Counted from the stretch's first letter, positions 1-8,940 are shown. The stretch: 64,000 nt of DNA from Chitinophaga silvatica (GCF_003419895.1 NZ_QPMM01000001.1:186001-250000); one strand, 5' to 3'. Notes: generated from the letters alone by a model not told the origin. A program made the numbers and translations.

Positions 1-11
1 CCCTTTAAAAG

Positions 12-1316
12 TTAATTGGCCAGTGGCAGTTCCAGGTAGAAGGAGCTGCCACCTTCCTGGTTATTTTGAAACCAGATTTTCCCATTCTGCGCATTGGTAT
101 ATTCCCGGCAAAGGAAAAGCCCCATTCCAACCCCCTTTTCATTATCAGTTCCAAAGGTAGATCTGACTTTCAGAGAAAAAATATCTTCCTGCTGATGTAT
201 TCCATTCCCGCTATCCTTGACTTCTATTAAGCAATTTCCCTCAACAACACTGGTTCTTACTACTATTGTACCACCTGCAGGGGTAAACTTGGAGGCATTG
301 CCAAGGAGGTTTCTTACAATCAATTGCAGCATGTTAAGGTCTGCCAGGACTTCCATCTCTTCATCTATATAAGTTTCCAATGATATCTTTTTCTTGGAAA
401 CCGCCAGTTTATTGATTTGCAGAATAGGCTGAATCGCATATGAAACATTTACTTTGGATAAATGTACATTAGGGCCATCCATCTGGGTTTTAGACCACAT
501 CAGGATATTGTACAGCATTTCCTGTGTGTTGTTTACCACATATAAAAGCTCTGCTTCAATCTGGGCTTTATCTTTGGGCTCCAGCTCAATCTCCTTTATC
601 AGTTGTAAATAACTCTGGATTGATGCTAATGGATTCCGGAGGTCATGTGAGATGAGGGAAAATAATTTACTCTTCTCAGCATTCATGAGCTCCAGCGATT
701 TATTCTTTTCATCACCTCTTTCCTTTTCCTTTCTGTAGGCATTTTTGAGATACATTGTACCTACAAAAATTACTACCACATCAGTAATGTAGGTAGGAGT
801 CATGTCGGCAAACAAATCTTCTCTTGTGGCATAAACTGCTGCTACTGAGCTGGGATGATAATATTCATATATGATTACTCCAACCACCGTAGCCAGATTT
901 AGTAGTAACCACCAGGTATATTGCCTGGGGGAACTGATCAGCATTGTCAGGAAGAAAGCCAGGGTAAAAGATAATAGGGAAGCGCCCTGAATACCTCCGC
1001 TGTAAAAATAGTTTACGGCAAAAAGTATATTCACCACAATTACCGACAATGCCACGCTGATGGTCAATTTATTTCGGAATCGCGAGAGGTAGTAAATCCC
1101 GGCAAAGGAAATAACTAATATACCAAAGATCAGAGAGGTCATTTTCAGACCAGTCAGATAATTATATGGTACATTGAAGGCGATAATAAATAAAGCTATT
1201 GCACAAATAGCATTGAAGATCCGGTTTTCAAGCGGAAAATCTTTTGGATTCCCGATTATCTGATATGACAGCTTCTTAAACAAAGGTAATAGGTTTCTAT
1301 TGGCACTTAATAACAT
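12..1316 (-). CDS. Membrane-bound sensor histidine kinase
   Basis: This is a two-component sensor kinase that autophosphorylates and passes phosphate to an unidentified response regulator. Residues about 33-190 form five or six hydrophobic segments, so the sensor is a membrane module with no periplasmic loop of note. A short linker leads to the dimerisation/phosphoacceptor domain, where SHDLRNPL carries the phospho-accepting His224. The ATPase domain follows, with an N box (NLLGNASKF), a G1 box (DSGNGI) and a G2 box (GVGMGLFL). No receiver or output domain is fused and no response regulator lies next to it; the divergent neighbour is penicillin-binding protein 2, about 200 bp away. The stop codon lies at the left edge, so the gene is complete. 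The kinase call is firm; the signal is unknown. Confidence 0.93.
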   Translation of the reverse strand: MLLSANRNLLPLFKKLSYQIIGNPKDFPLENRIFNAICAIALFIIAFNVPYNYLTGLKMTSLIFGILVISFAGIYYLSRFRNKLTISVALSVIVVNILFAVNYFYSGGIQGASLLSFTLAFFLTMLISSPRQYTWWLLLNLATVVGVIIYEYYHPSSVAAVYATREDLFADMTPTYITDVVVIFVGTMYLKNAYRKEKERGDEKNKSLELMNAEKSKLFSLISHDLRNPLASIQSYLQLIKEIELEPKDKAQIEAELLYVVNNTQEMLYNILMWSKTQMDGPNVHLSKVNVSYAIQPILQINKLAVSKKKISLETYIDEEMEVLADLNMLQLIVRNLLGNASKFTPAGGTIVVRTSVVEGNCLIEVKDSGNGIHQQEDIFSLKVRSTFGTDNEKGVGMGLFLCREYTNAQNGKIWFQNNQEGGSSFYLELPLAN

Positions 1317-1483
1317 GCAAATGAATTTTGATGAAACGGGAGCCAGTTGGATGAACTATTGCAAAATTCGCAAATTTTCTGAATCCCGAAATCTTATTCT
1401 TTTTTACTAGAAACAATATCCGCGCCATTAATTTTTTTTATCAAAAATTATTTATATAAATAGTCTTCATATTTATTTTTATA

Positions 1484-1491
1484 TAGCTTTG
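1484..1491 (+). promoter_or_regulatory. Candidate Bacteroidota -7 box upstream of the PBP2 gene
   Basis: TAGCTTTG matches the TAnnTTTG -7 consensus of the Bacteroidota housekeeping sigma factor and lies 29 bp before the start codon. I see no clear TTG -33 element at the usual distance, so this is tentative. Confidence 0.35.
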
Positions 1492-1520
1492 CAAAAGCGA
1501 ATTTTTCCTCGCCATTTCCA

Positions 1521-3470
1521 ATGTCAGTTTTTAATCAACCCAGACGACGCATAGTCGTGCTTATTATATTGGGACTAGCCATGGTCCTGATTGCCAGACT
1601 TTCCTATCTCCAAATTGTTGAGAAAAAATACCAACGTTTAGCCGATGCCAATGCAGTAACAAAAAAAATAGTCTACCCTAGCCGGGGAATTATTTTTGAC
1701 AGAAAGAATAGAAGCATTCTGGGAAACGATATCCTGTACGATTTGGTAGTAACGCCGGCTGCGGTAAAAAATATCGATACCAGCTACCTATGCGAGATCC
1801 TGGAAATTAACAAGGAAGAATTTATTAAGCGTATAGGCGATGCCGTTAAACGGAATGGGAGAGTAAGGCCTTCCGTATTTGCCGGCTTATTGTCTGCCGC
1901 CACTTTCAGCCGTCTCCAGGAAAGCATGTATTTATTTCAGGCAGGATTCGAACTGGTACAAAGGCCTATTCGTTCTTATCCCTATAAAGCAGCAGCTAAT
2001 ATATTAGGCTATATCGGAGAAATCTCTCCTGGGATGCTTAAAACAGATAAATACAGCGATTATCAGTCGGGCGACTATATAGGTCTTACCGGTCTTGAAA
2101 AAACTTATGAGGATGTATTGATGGGGCAAAGAGGTACCCGATATATCATTAAGGATAACCTGAACAGGCCACAAGGCGCCCTTGAAAATGGCGACTTTGA
2201 TACCGCTGCAATCGCAGGAAAAAATCTTCGTCTGTCTCTGGATATTGAATTACAGGTATTGGGAGAAGAATTAATGCGCAATAAAATAGGCAGTATTGTA
2301 GCCATCGATCCTTCTACCGGTGGTATTCTCGCGATGGTGAGCGGACCGGTTTTTGACCCAAATTTGCTTACCGGAAGTTCACGTACCAAAAACGTAAGTA
2401 AGTTATTCGTAGATCCTACCGAGCCATTTTTAAACAGAGGTATTCAGGCAACTTATCAACCCGGTTCCGCTATGAAGCCCTTAACAGCCATAGTTGCACT
2501 GGATGAAGGGCTGATCACTCCGGATTTTGGCTTCCCCTGCCATGGTGGTTATACCAGCTGTAAGTTTATTAAATGTTTGCATAGTGAAGCCGGTCATGCA
2601 GCCAACTTACGTGCTGCCATGGCTCATTCCTGTAACTCCTATTTCCTGCATTTATACCGGATGGAAGTGGATGACCGTAAATGGGGAGGAGTTAAAAAAG
2701 GCCATGCAAAATGGAAGGAGTATATGAGTCGATTTGGGCTGGGGCATAGGCTGGGTATAGATATTCCCGGAGAAAGCCCCGGTATTGTTGCAGATACTAC
2801 AGTTTTAAATAAGAGATATAACGGAAACTGGAACTCCTGTTCAGAGCTATACGTAGGCATCGGCCAGGGCCAGGTTGCAGTTACTCCCTTGCAGATGGCA
2901 AATGCTATGTGCCTGATTGCCAATAAGGGTTCTTATTTTCTGCCCCACCTGGTAGAATCTATAGATCTGGATAGCTCCGACTTATTAAAGAAATTTAAAG
3001 AGAGGCATACAGTGGCTAAGATCTCGGATACTGCATATCACTCTGTAATTTATGGAATGGAAGATGTAATAGAACACGGAACCGGGAGAGGAGCCCAGAT
3101 GAATGGGATTGCGGTATGCGGAAAAACCGGAACCGCACAAAACAGAGGAATTGTGAACGGTAAAGCGGTAGACCTTAAAGATCATTCTGTGTTTGTAGCC
3201 TTTGCACCCAGAGATAATCCAAAAATTGCTATTGCCGTAATTGTTGAAAATGCAGGAACAGGAGCCACATTTGCAGTTCCGATTGCTAATCTGATGATGG
3301 AGAAATATCTGAGAGATACACTTCCTCTTTCCAAACAACCCATCATGAAAAGAATGTTGGAAACTACTACTATCCAATTGTCCAAGTTGGAAACTTCTAA
3401 GATCGATTCACTGAATGCAACAACCGGTATGTTAACGTCAGAAGCTATTCTTAAGAAGTATTTTCATTAA
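1521..3470 (+). CDS. mrdA: Penicillin-binding protein 2 (peptidoglycan transpeptidase)
   Basis: This class B PBP cross-links peptidoglycan during lateral wall growth, usually with RodA in the elongasome. One transmembrane anchor lies at residues about 10-28, followed by the PBP dimer/pedestal domain (PSRGIIFDR at about 53) and the transpeptidase domain. The three catalytic motifs are all present: S316-x-x-K319 (PGSAMKP), S370-C-N372 and K535-T-G537. A loop with several cysteines (residues 340-352) precedes the SxN motif, as in PBP2 rather than PBP3. At 649 residues the length is normal. There are no mreBCD or rodA genes beside it, so it is outside the usual cell-shape cluster; a hydrolase gene follows 21 bp downstream. 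The assignment to PBP2 rather than another class B PBP rests on overall sequence layout. Confidence 0.9.
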   Translation: MSVFNQPRRRIVVLIILGLAMVLIARLSYLQIVEKKYQRLADANAVTKKIVYPSRGIIFDRKNRSILGNDILYDLVVTPAAVKNIDTSYLCEILEINKEEFIKRIGDAVKRNGRVRPSVFAGLLSAATFSRLQESMYLFQAGFELVQRPIRSYPYKAAANILGYIGEISPGMLKTDKYSDYQSGDYIGLTGLEKTYEDVLMGQRGTRYIIKDNLNRPQGALENGDFDTAAIAGKNLRLSLDIELQVLGEELMRNKIGSIVAIDPSTGGILAMVSGPVFDPNLLTGSSRTKNVSKLFVDPTEPFLNRGIQATYQPGSAMKPLTAIVALDEGLITPDFGFPCHGGYTSCKFIKCLHSEAGHAANLRAAMAHSCNSYFLHLYRMEVDDRKWGGVKKGHAKWKEYMSRFGLGHRLGIDIPGESPGIVADTTVLNKRYNGNWNSCSELYVGIGQGQVAVTPLQMANAMCLIANKGSYFLPHLVESIDLDSSDLLKKFKERHTVAKISDTAYHSVIYGMEDVIEHGTGRGAQMNGIAVCGKTGTAQNRGIVNGKAVDLKDHSVFVAFAPRDNPKIAIAVIVENAGTGATFAVPIANLMMEKYLRDTLPLSKQPIMKRMLETTTIQLSKLETSKIDSLNATTGMLTSEAILKKYFH

Positions 3471-3491
3471 CTTATATGTAAATATGATTAC

Positions 3492-4289
3492 ATGAAGTGG
3501 TTCAAAAGAATAGCATTGAGCTTATTGGGATTGTATATTTTGATTTGCACATTGGTTTACTTCTTCCAGGAACATCTTATTTTTTTTCCTGAGAAATTGC
3601 CACAAGACTATAAGTTTCAATTCAATGAGCCGTTTATAGAGAAAAGTATTATTGTTGATAAGGGAATTATCTTGAATGGGTTACTGTTTCGTACACCCAA
3701 CTCCAAAGGATGTGTGTTTTATCTGCATGGCAATGGAGGTTCTATTCGCAATTGGGGTGAAAAAGTGCAGCCCTATCTGGATTTAGATTACGATGTCTTT
3801 TTATTGGATTATAGAGGATATGGTAAAAGTAATGGAACTATTTCTAATGAAAATACTTTGTATAAAGATATTCAGGTGGCCTATGATTCCATCGTGCACA
3901 TATATCCGGAAGATAAAATTACAGTATTAGGATATTCGCTGGGCACAGGTCTGGCAGCTAACCTGGTTAGTAAAAATCATCCAAAGCAGTTAATACTTCT
4001 GGCTCCCTACTATAGTTTTAGTCAAATGGCCAAAGAGCATTTCCCTTTTCTGCCAAAGGCTCTTATCAGGTATCACTTTCCAACCTGGGAGTATTTGAAG
4101 CAGATTAAAGCTCCGGTAACTGTTTTTCACGGAGATATTGATGAAGTGATTAACTGTAGCAATTCTACAGAATTACTGAAACCATATTTAAAGCAGGAAG
4201 ATCACTTGTATGTATTACGAAATCAGCAACATGACGGTATTACGGATAATATAAGCTATTTGGGCTTCCTCCAACAATTACTTCCCTGA
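3492..4289 (+). CDS. Membrane-anchored alpha/beta hydrolase
   Basis: This is an alpha/beta-hydrolase fold protein of the serine aminopeptidase/BEM46-like type. An N-terminal hydrophobic segment (about residues 8-25) probably anchors it in the inner membrane with the enzyme outside. The nucleophile elbow is GYSLGTG, the oxyanion region is FYLHGNGGS, the acid is likely the Asp in HGDIDEVI, and the catalytic His sits in the C-terminal QQHDGI. The substrate cannot be told from sequence. The gene is 21 bp after mrdA and 24 bp before a tetR gene on the same strand, so it may be part of a short transcription unit. Confidence 0.85.
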   Translation: MKWFKRIALSLLGLYILICTLVYFFQEHLIFFPEKLPQDYKFQFNEPFIEKSIIVDKGIILNGLLFRTPNSKGCVFYLHGNGGSIRNWGEKVQPYLDLDYDVFLLDYRGYGKSNGTISNENTLYKDIQVAYDSIVHIYPEDKITVLGYSLGTGLAANLVSKNHPKQLILLAPYYSFSQMAKEHFPFLPKALIRYHFPTWEYLKQIKAPVTVFHGDIDEVINCSNSTELLKPYLKQEDHLYVLRNQQHDGITDNISYLGFLQQLLP

Positions 4290-4313
4290 CCTATTTATTT
4301 TATATTTGTAACT

Positions 4314-4904
4314 ATGCGGTACAGAGATGAAAATAAGGTTCAGGCAATTCGTGAGCGGGCTATTGAAATGATAGCTAAAGAAGGATTGGAGAACTTCAGT
4401 ATTAACCGGTTGGCTAAGGCGGCAGGTGTTTCTCCTGCTACGATTTATATTTATTATAAGGACAAGGAAGATCTGATTACCACTATTAGTATTGAAGAAG
4501 GACTGAGAATGGTTAGGGCTACCTTGAATGGCTTTGACCCCACAATGCCCTTTAAAGATGCATTATGGTTGCAATGGAAAAACAGGGCTGTATTTAATCT
4601 CGAAAATTCACAATCTGCATTTTTTTTCGATCAGTTAACCAATTCAACCTACCGCGAGCAAATGCTGGAGGTGACTTCAGAGGAGTATGCCAAAACAATA
4701 GGAAAGTATGTTAAAGGAGCTATGGACAATGGAGTAATTGAAGAAATGGCCTTGGTTACCTATTGGTCTTTAGCTTTTGCTCCATTATATTCCCTGATCA
4801 ACTTTCATAAAGAAGGAAGAGATTTAAATGGAAAAAAATTTGAATTAACACCCGCTATTCTGGAACAGGCATTTAATTGTGTTATTAAAGGGTTGCTCAA
4901 ATAA
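4314..4904 (+). CDS. TetR/AcrR family transcriptional regulator
   Basis: The first 55 or so residues form a TetR-type helix-turn-helix (the recognition region includes AAGVSPATIYIYYKDKE). The rest is a divergent all-helical ligand domain ending in a segment typical of TetR dimerisation helices. It probably represses itself or the adjacent genes. A TATATTTG box (4301-4308), fitting the TAnnTTTG -7 consensus, ends only 5 bp before the ATG, so if it is used the transcript would be close to leaderless. The ligand is unknown. Confidence 0.88.
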   Translation: MRYRDENKVQAIRERAIEMIAKEGLENFSINRLAKAAGVSPATIYIYYKDKEDLITTISIEEGLRMVRATLNGFDPTMPFKDALWLQWKNRAVFNLENSQSAFFFDQLTNSTYREQMLEVTSEEYAKTIGKYVKGAMDNGVIEEMALVTYWSLAFAPLYSLINFHKEGRDLNGKKFELTPAILEQAFNCVIKGLLK

Positions 4905-4981
4905 TAATTTCAACTTACTATTCTTCAGATTTAAAGTGTTGGAATCCAGCGATCTTTATCTATTCCATAATCCAATAACCG

Positions 4982-5197
4982 TTATTTAAGAACAAAGCAA
5001 TAGTACGAATTGGTATTAATGATGTATTTCATAGTAATCGATGGGTAGTATCAGAGATTTCAATGGATTATATTATCGTATACTTAGGAGAGGATTGCAG
5101 ACAGTTAATGATTGGATTTAGCTATCGTTTTGGAAATCTGATGTTTACAAAAGAAAGGATAGAAAATGCTGATTGGATAATGAATCTAAGCGTGTAA
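4982..5197 (+). pseudogene. C-terminal relic of an outer-membrane beta-barrel (TonB-receptor-like) gene
   Basis: This 344-bp stretch has no intact gene, but one frame reads 71 residues to a TAA at 5195. It contains the hallmarks of the last strands of a Bacteroidota outer-membrane barrel: an IGINDVFHSNRW segment (as in N-D-[VLI]-F near the end of such receptors), then LMIGFSYRFGN, the usual penultimate strand. The frame is closed upstream by a stop at 4976, there is no start codon or signal peptide, and the body of the barrel is missing. I infer a truncated, dead gene; the match is from motif recognition only. Confidence 0.55.
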
Positions 5198-5214
5198 AAT
5201 GAACAAAATGATTG

Positions 5215-5244
5215 TTGATTTAATAATGTTTTCTCTTAGATTTG
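5215..5244 (+). promoter_or_regulatory. Candidate Bacteroidota promoter of the GlxA-type regulator
   Basis: TTG (5215-5217), a 19-bp spacer and TAGATTTG (5237-5244) match the TTG-N17-23-TAnnTTTG pattern well. The -7 box ends 4 bp before the ATG at 5249, which would give a leaderless or nearly leaderless mRNA. Confidence 0.5.
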
Positions 5245-5248
5245 AATT

Positions 5249-6232
5249 ATGAAGCAAGTTGCAATAATTGTTCCCCGCGGGGCCGTTGCTTTAAGTTGCA
5301 TAGAAGGCCCTTTAGTTTGTTTTAGTAAAGTAAATGATTTCCTAGCCCAAGCAGGTCAATCCCCATTATTCCATGTAAAACTTATGGGTACCTCTTTAGA
5401 GCCGGTAGTTTATCATCACTTTTTTAAAGTAACTCCAGATGTTCAGCTTTCAGATGACTATAAACCAGATTTGATAGTTATTCCGGCTGTTAATGGAGAG
5501 TGGAATGAAGTAGTGAAAAGTAATGAACCATTCTTAAAATGGATTGCTGACCAAAGAAATCAAAATGGTGCAGAAGTGGCCAGTTTATGTGTTGGAGCAT
5601 TCTTACTGGCTGGTACTGGTTTGCTTGCGGGAAAGCGTTGCGCAACCCATTGGGGTGCTGTTGGTGATTTCAATAAAATGTTCCCGGAAGTAGAACTGGT
5701 TTCTGAAAGAATTATTATTGATGAAAATGGAATTTATTCCAGCGGTGGTGCTAATTCATTCTGGAATTTACTGATCTATCTGGTTGAGAAATATGTAAGC
5801 AGAGATATGGCCATCGTTTTATCGAAATACTTTGAAATTGAGATCGATAGAGATAACCAGGCTACTTTCAGCATTTTTAAGGGTCAGCGCACCCATCAGG
5901 ACGAATCTGTGCTCTTGGCCCAGGACTTTATAGAAAGTAACTGGGGCGAGAAAATTACAGTAGAGCAATTGGCAGAAAAATTTGCTGTAGGGCGCCGAAG
6001 TCTTGAAAGAAGATTTAAAAAAGCAACCAGCAACACCGTTACAGAATATATCCAACGCGTGAAAATGGAGGCTGCAAAGAAAAGCTTCGAAACCAGTCTG
6101 AAAAATATCAATGAAATTATGTATGAAGTAGGCTATTCAGATACAAAGGCCTTCAGAAATATCTTTAAGAAAAATACAGGGTTATCGCCTATGGAGTATA
6201 GAAATAGGTTCAATAAAACTGAATTGAAATAG
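5249..6232 (+). CDS. GlxA-family transcriptional regulator (DJ-1/PfpI + AraC)
   Basis: This is a two-domain regulator. Residues 1-190 form a DJ-1/PfpI (class I glutamine amidotransferase-like) domain, with the nucleophile-elbow cysteine Cys114 in SLCVGAFLLAG and the His-containing THWG segment after it. In this family the domain is a ligand or redox sensor rather than an enzyme. Residues about 225-322 are an AraC/XylS double helix-turn-helix; the second helix pair includes VGYSDTKAFRNIFKK and ends with GLSPMEYRNRF. Targets are unknown. It converges with the receiver gene at 6234 with a single base between the stop codons. Confidence 0.92.
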   Translation: MKQVAIIVPRGAVALSCIEGPLVCFSKVNDFLAQAGQSPLFHVKLMGTSLEPVVYHHFFKVTPDVQLSDDYKPDLIVIPAVNGEWNEVVKSNEPFLKWIADQRNQNGAEVASLCVGAFLLAGTGLLAGKRCATHWGAVGDFNKMFPEVELVSERIIIDENGIYSSGGANSFWNLLIYLVEKYVSRDMAIVLSKYFEIEIDRDNQATFSIFKGQRTHQDESVLLAQDFIESNWGEKITVEQLAEKFAVGRRSLERRFKKATSNTVTEYIQRVKMEAAKKSFETSLKNINEIMYEVGYSDTKAFRNIFKKNTGLSPMEYRNRFNKTELK

Positions 6233-6233
6233 T

Positions 6234-6665
6234 TTAAACATTACTGATCTGCTGGGAGGGAAACAGCATTTGCCAGCTTCCTTCCAGCACATCTTTCAGC
6301 ATGTTACATAATTCCTGAAAGGTGTTGGGTTTTGTCAAAAATAGCTTAGCCCCTAATCTGTAGGCTTCATCTCTATCTTCCTTCATATCTGAAGTACTCA
6401 ATATGACAATCTTTGTCATACGATGTTGCAGTATCTTTTTCAATTCTACCAAACATTCCCGGCCATTCATCAAAGGCATATTGAAATCCAGAAAAATATA
6501 ATCCGGAGTATAAACCTTGTTTTCTTCAAATAACGCCAACGCCTGTACGCCACTGGAAAAAACCTTTGTCTCAATCACAGGGGATATGTTGCTAATCGCT
6601 TCTTGGAAAAATGTCCTGTCATCTGCATCATCATCTATGATCATTACCTGCTGTGGTGTAACCAT
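6234..6665 (-). CDS. Stand-alone response-regulator receiver protein
   Basis: A single CheY-like receiver domain of 143 residues with no DNA-binding output. The acidic pocket is at IIDDDADDR, the phospho-acceptor is Asp60 in IFLDFNMPLMNG, the switch Ser/Thr is in ILSTSD and the conserved Lys is in FLTKPN. Such proteins in Bacteroidota often take phosphate from hybrid or orphan kinases; the nearest kinases here are at 12-1316 and 11658-13382. Partner assignment is inference. Confidence 0.92.
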   Translation of the reverse strand: MVTPQQVMIIDDDADDRTFFQEAISNISPVIETKVFSSGVQALALFEENKVYTPDYIFLDFNMPLMNGRECLVELKKILQHRMTKIVILSTSDMKEDRDEAYRLGAKLFLTKPNTFQELCNMLKDVLEGSWQMLFPSQQISNV

Positions 6666-6851
6666 GGTTAAAATTTAATGTTAAGGATTTTCATTTCTTC
6701 TAAAATAATTACTCTTAGGTTGGCAGGAACAATGAAGATACACCAAATATTCGCAGTTTTCGAATTAAATATTTTTTAATGCATATAGCAGAACCCGCTA
6801 TTTGAAACCTTGTACTGGCTTAGATATTGTAGTATCTAAATTAAAGTTTAT

Positions 6852-8114
6852 TTGATGAGAAATTGTTTGTTATCACTCCTATTGTTAGGTAGTTCCTTGT
6901 TGGCAGATGCACAGGATACCTTACAGTTACCTTCCCCATTTGCTACCAAATCTTACAGAGGCTATGGCTATGTAATGGGATGGCAACCCGGGGAAACTCC
7001 TAAAGCCCCGTTTGGAATGGGTGTTACTCTATACGCCGATAACCTCCAAAATCCGCGCTCCTTATATCAACTTCCCAATGGAGATGTACTGGTGGTTGAA
7101 GCTAATAGCAATCATTCTTTTTTTACTAAAGTCGGTGCGGTAGTCCTTGGTGCCAATAAATCCAACAGCATGAAACGAAGTAGTAATAGAATTACCCTGC
7201 TGCGGGATACAAATCACGACGGCTTCCCCGACCAGAGATTTACTTTCCTTTCCAATCTGAACCAGCCTTTCGGGATATTACTCCTCAATAACAAACTATA
7301 TGTTGCGAATACTGATGCGCTTTGGTGCTTTCCGTATCACAACGGTGATACCATAATCCGGGCAGCCGGACAAAAGATCGCCACTTTCCCGGCCGGAAAA
7401 AATAACATACATTGGACCCGCAACATCATAGCTAACCCTGCAGGAACAAAAATTTATATAGCAATTGGCTCCGGCTCCGATCATGCAGAAGATGGTATTG
7501 AAAATGAAGTGCAACGTGCCACGGTTATAGAAATGAACCCAGACGGTTCTAATCAACGCATTTATGCCTCAGGACTAAGAAATCCGGTTGGAATGGCCTG
7601 GGAACCAACTACCAATACCTTGTGGACAGTGGTTAACGAGCGCGATAAAATGGGTAACGACCTTGTTCCCGATTATATGACTGGAATTAAAGATGGTGGC
7701 TTCTACGGTTGGCCCTATTACTATTATGGAAAACGCCCCGATCCCCGTGTAAAAGTAAATCCGGACTATGCCAACGCAAATGTAGTTGTTCCCGATTTCA
7801 CCCTCGGAGCACATACCGCCTCTCTAGGTCTGATCTTTTATACCGGCAACAAGTTCCCTGAACGATACCACAATGGTGCATTTATTGCCCAACATGGTTC
7901 CTGGAACCGAAAACCCATAAGCGGATATAAAGTCCTGTTTGTTCCGTTTAAAGACGGAATGCCCGCAGGGCCGCCAGAAGATTTTCTCACTGGCTTCGTG
8001 TATAACGAAAAGGAAAAGATTGTGAAAGGTCGACCTGTTGCCTTATTACAATTAAACGATGGTTCGGTATTGCTGACTGATGATAAAACAAATAGAATTT
8101 GGAGGATACAGTAA
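6852..8114 (+). CDS. Secreted PQQ-dependent sugar dehydrogenase-like beta-propeller
   Basis: A Sec signal peptide (residues 1-20, ending LLADA) exports this 420-residue protein. The mature part fits the glucose/sorbosone dehydrogenase six-bladed propeller family: repeated blades with GLRNPVGMAW, DGGFYGWPYYY and HGSWNRKPISGYKV are family hallmarks near the PQQ and calcium site. It would oxidise an aldose sugar in the periplasm and pass electrons to the respiratory chain. The substrate and the use of PQQ are inferred from the family. The next gene, yjbQ, begins 23 bp after its stop. Confidence 0.85.
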   Translation: MMRNCLLSLLLLGSSLLADAQDTLQLPSPFATKSYRGYGYVMGWQPGETPKAPFGMGVTLYADNLQNPRSLYQLPNGDVLVVEANSNHSFFTKVGAVVLGANKSNSMKRSSNRITLLRDTNHDGFPDQRFTFLSNLNQPFGILLLNNKLYVANTDALWCFPYHNGDTIIRAAGQKIATFPAGKNNIHWTRNIIANPAGTKIYIAIGSGSDHAEDGIENEVQRATVIEMNPDGSNQRIYASGLRNPVGMAWEPTTNTLWTVVNERDKMGNDLVPDYMTGIKDGGFYGWPYYYYGKRPDPRVKVNPDYANANVVVPDFTLGAHTASLGLIFYTGNKFPERYHNGAFIAQHGSWNRKPISGYKVLFVPFKDGMPAGPPEDFLTGFVYNEKEKIVKGRPVALLQLNDGSVLLTDDKTNRIWRIQ

Positions 8115-8137
8115 ATTGCATCCTAATTCGCAGGTTT

Positions 8138-8560
8138 ATGAAAATCATTCAAAATTCTATTCAATTAAGCCAGAGGAAACGAGGCTTTCATATTATTACG
8201 CCCGAAATAGTTCAGGCACTTCCACAGCTTTCTGATATCCGAACGGGAATGCTACAGGTATTTATTCAGCATACTTCCGCTTCTCTTACAATCAATGAAA
8301 ATGCTGATCCAACTGTAAGAGTGGATTTCGAAATGTACTTCAATAAAGTAGCACCGGAATCGGACCCCAACTACCGACATACCGACGAAGGCCCCGATGA
8401 CATGCCCGCACATTTGAAAGCGTCTATGCTGGGGAGTTCTGTAATGGTTCCCATCAGGCACGGGCGACTGGCACTTGGTACATGGCAGGGTATTTATTTA
8501 TGCGAACACAGAAATCAGGGCGGTGCCCGCCATCTGGTAATCACAGCCTGGGGTGAATAG
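8138..8560 (+). CDS. yjbQ: YjbQ/UPF0047 family protein (secondary thiamine-phosphate synthase type)
   Basis: A 140-residue single-domain protein of the YjbQ family. Characteristic segments are IQHTSASLTINENAD, YRHTDEGPDDMPAHLK and the C-terminal LGTWQGIYLCEHR. The histidines in HTSA, HTDEG and CEHR are the conserved family residues that probably bind a metal. Some members show weak thiamine-phosphate synthase activity, which gives the common name; the physiological role is not settled. I place the start at the ATG at 8138 because the family alignment begins there; an upstream ATG at 8099 would overlap the preceding gene by 16 bp. Confidence 0.9.
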   Translation: MKIIQNSIQLSQRKRGFHIITPEIVQALPQLSDIRTGMLQVFIQHTSASLTINENADPTVRVDFEMYFNKVAPESDPNYRHTDEGPDDMPAHLKASMLGSSVMVPIRHGRLALGTWQGIYLCEHRNQGGARHLVITAWGE

Positions 8561-8596
8561 CGCAGCAACTGCATAATTCATTGTGAACTGACATTA

Positions 8597-8850
8597 CTTA
8601 AGCCGTTGCGATAACGGCAATGGGAAAGGCATGTCTGGAAGAAATTAAATTCATCTACCATAATAATTAAAGCCATTGCGCCAATGGCAATGGGAAAGGC
8701 ATGTCTGGAAGAAATTAAATTCATCTACCATAATAATTAAAACCATTGCGCCAATGGTAATGGGAAAGGCATGTCTGGAAGAAATTAAGCTGCCATAATA
8801 TCTTAAGCCATTGCGCGAATAGTAATGCCTTAAGAAGAAAGAAATAAGTT
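8597..8850. repeat. Tandem array of about 3.5 hairpin-bearing 70-bp repeats
   Basis: Units begin near 8602, 8672 and 8742 (exact 70-bp period), with a degenerate fourth at 8807. Each starts with a short inverted repeat and continues with a shared box (AATGGGAAAGGCATGTCTGG and on). The hairpin arms are GCCGTT/AACGGC (8602-8618), GCCATT/AATGGC (8672-8688) and ACCATT/AATGGT (8742-8758), each enclosing a 5-base loop that starts GCG. The arms differ between units but every change is compensated by its partner, so pairing is kept. The fourth unit (8807-8823) has lost good pairing. The array fills most of the 380-bp gap between yjbQ and the uvrA paralogue. Confidence 0.9.
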
Positions 8851-8887
8851 TTATGGAACTCCCCTGCAAAGCCCCGGCTAGTCAAAC

Positions 8888-8926
8888 GCCCCTGGCATAT
8901 CAAATGATCCCAGGGGCATAGTTTTT
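8888..8926 (+). terminator. Rho-independent terminator-like hairpin before the uvrA paralogue
   Basis: GCCCCTGG (8888-8895) and CCAGGGGC (8910-8917) form a perfect 8-bp GC-rich stem with a 14-base loop, followed by ATAGTTTTT. It ends only 15 bp before the ATG at 8941, so it could be a terminator for upstream transcription or an attenuator-like structure in the leader of the next gene. Confidence 0.6.
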
Positions 8927-8940
8927 GTGCTAACCAGCCC

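Noticed and set aside
8597..8850. The 70-bp repeats as a CRISPR array
   Set aside because: The whole unit is repeated, with no unique spacers between conserved short repeats, and there are no cas genes nearby.
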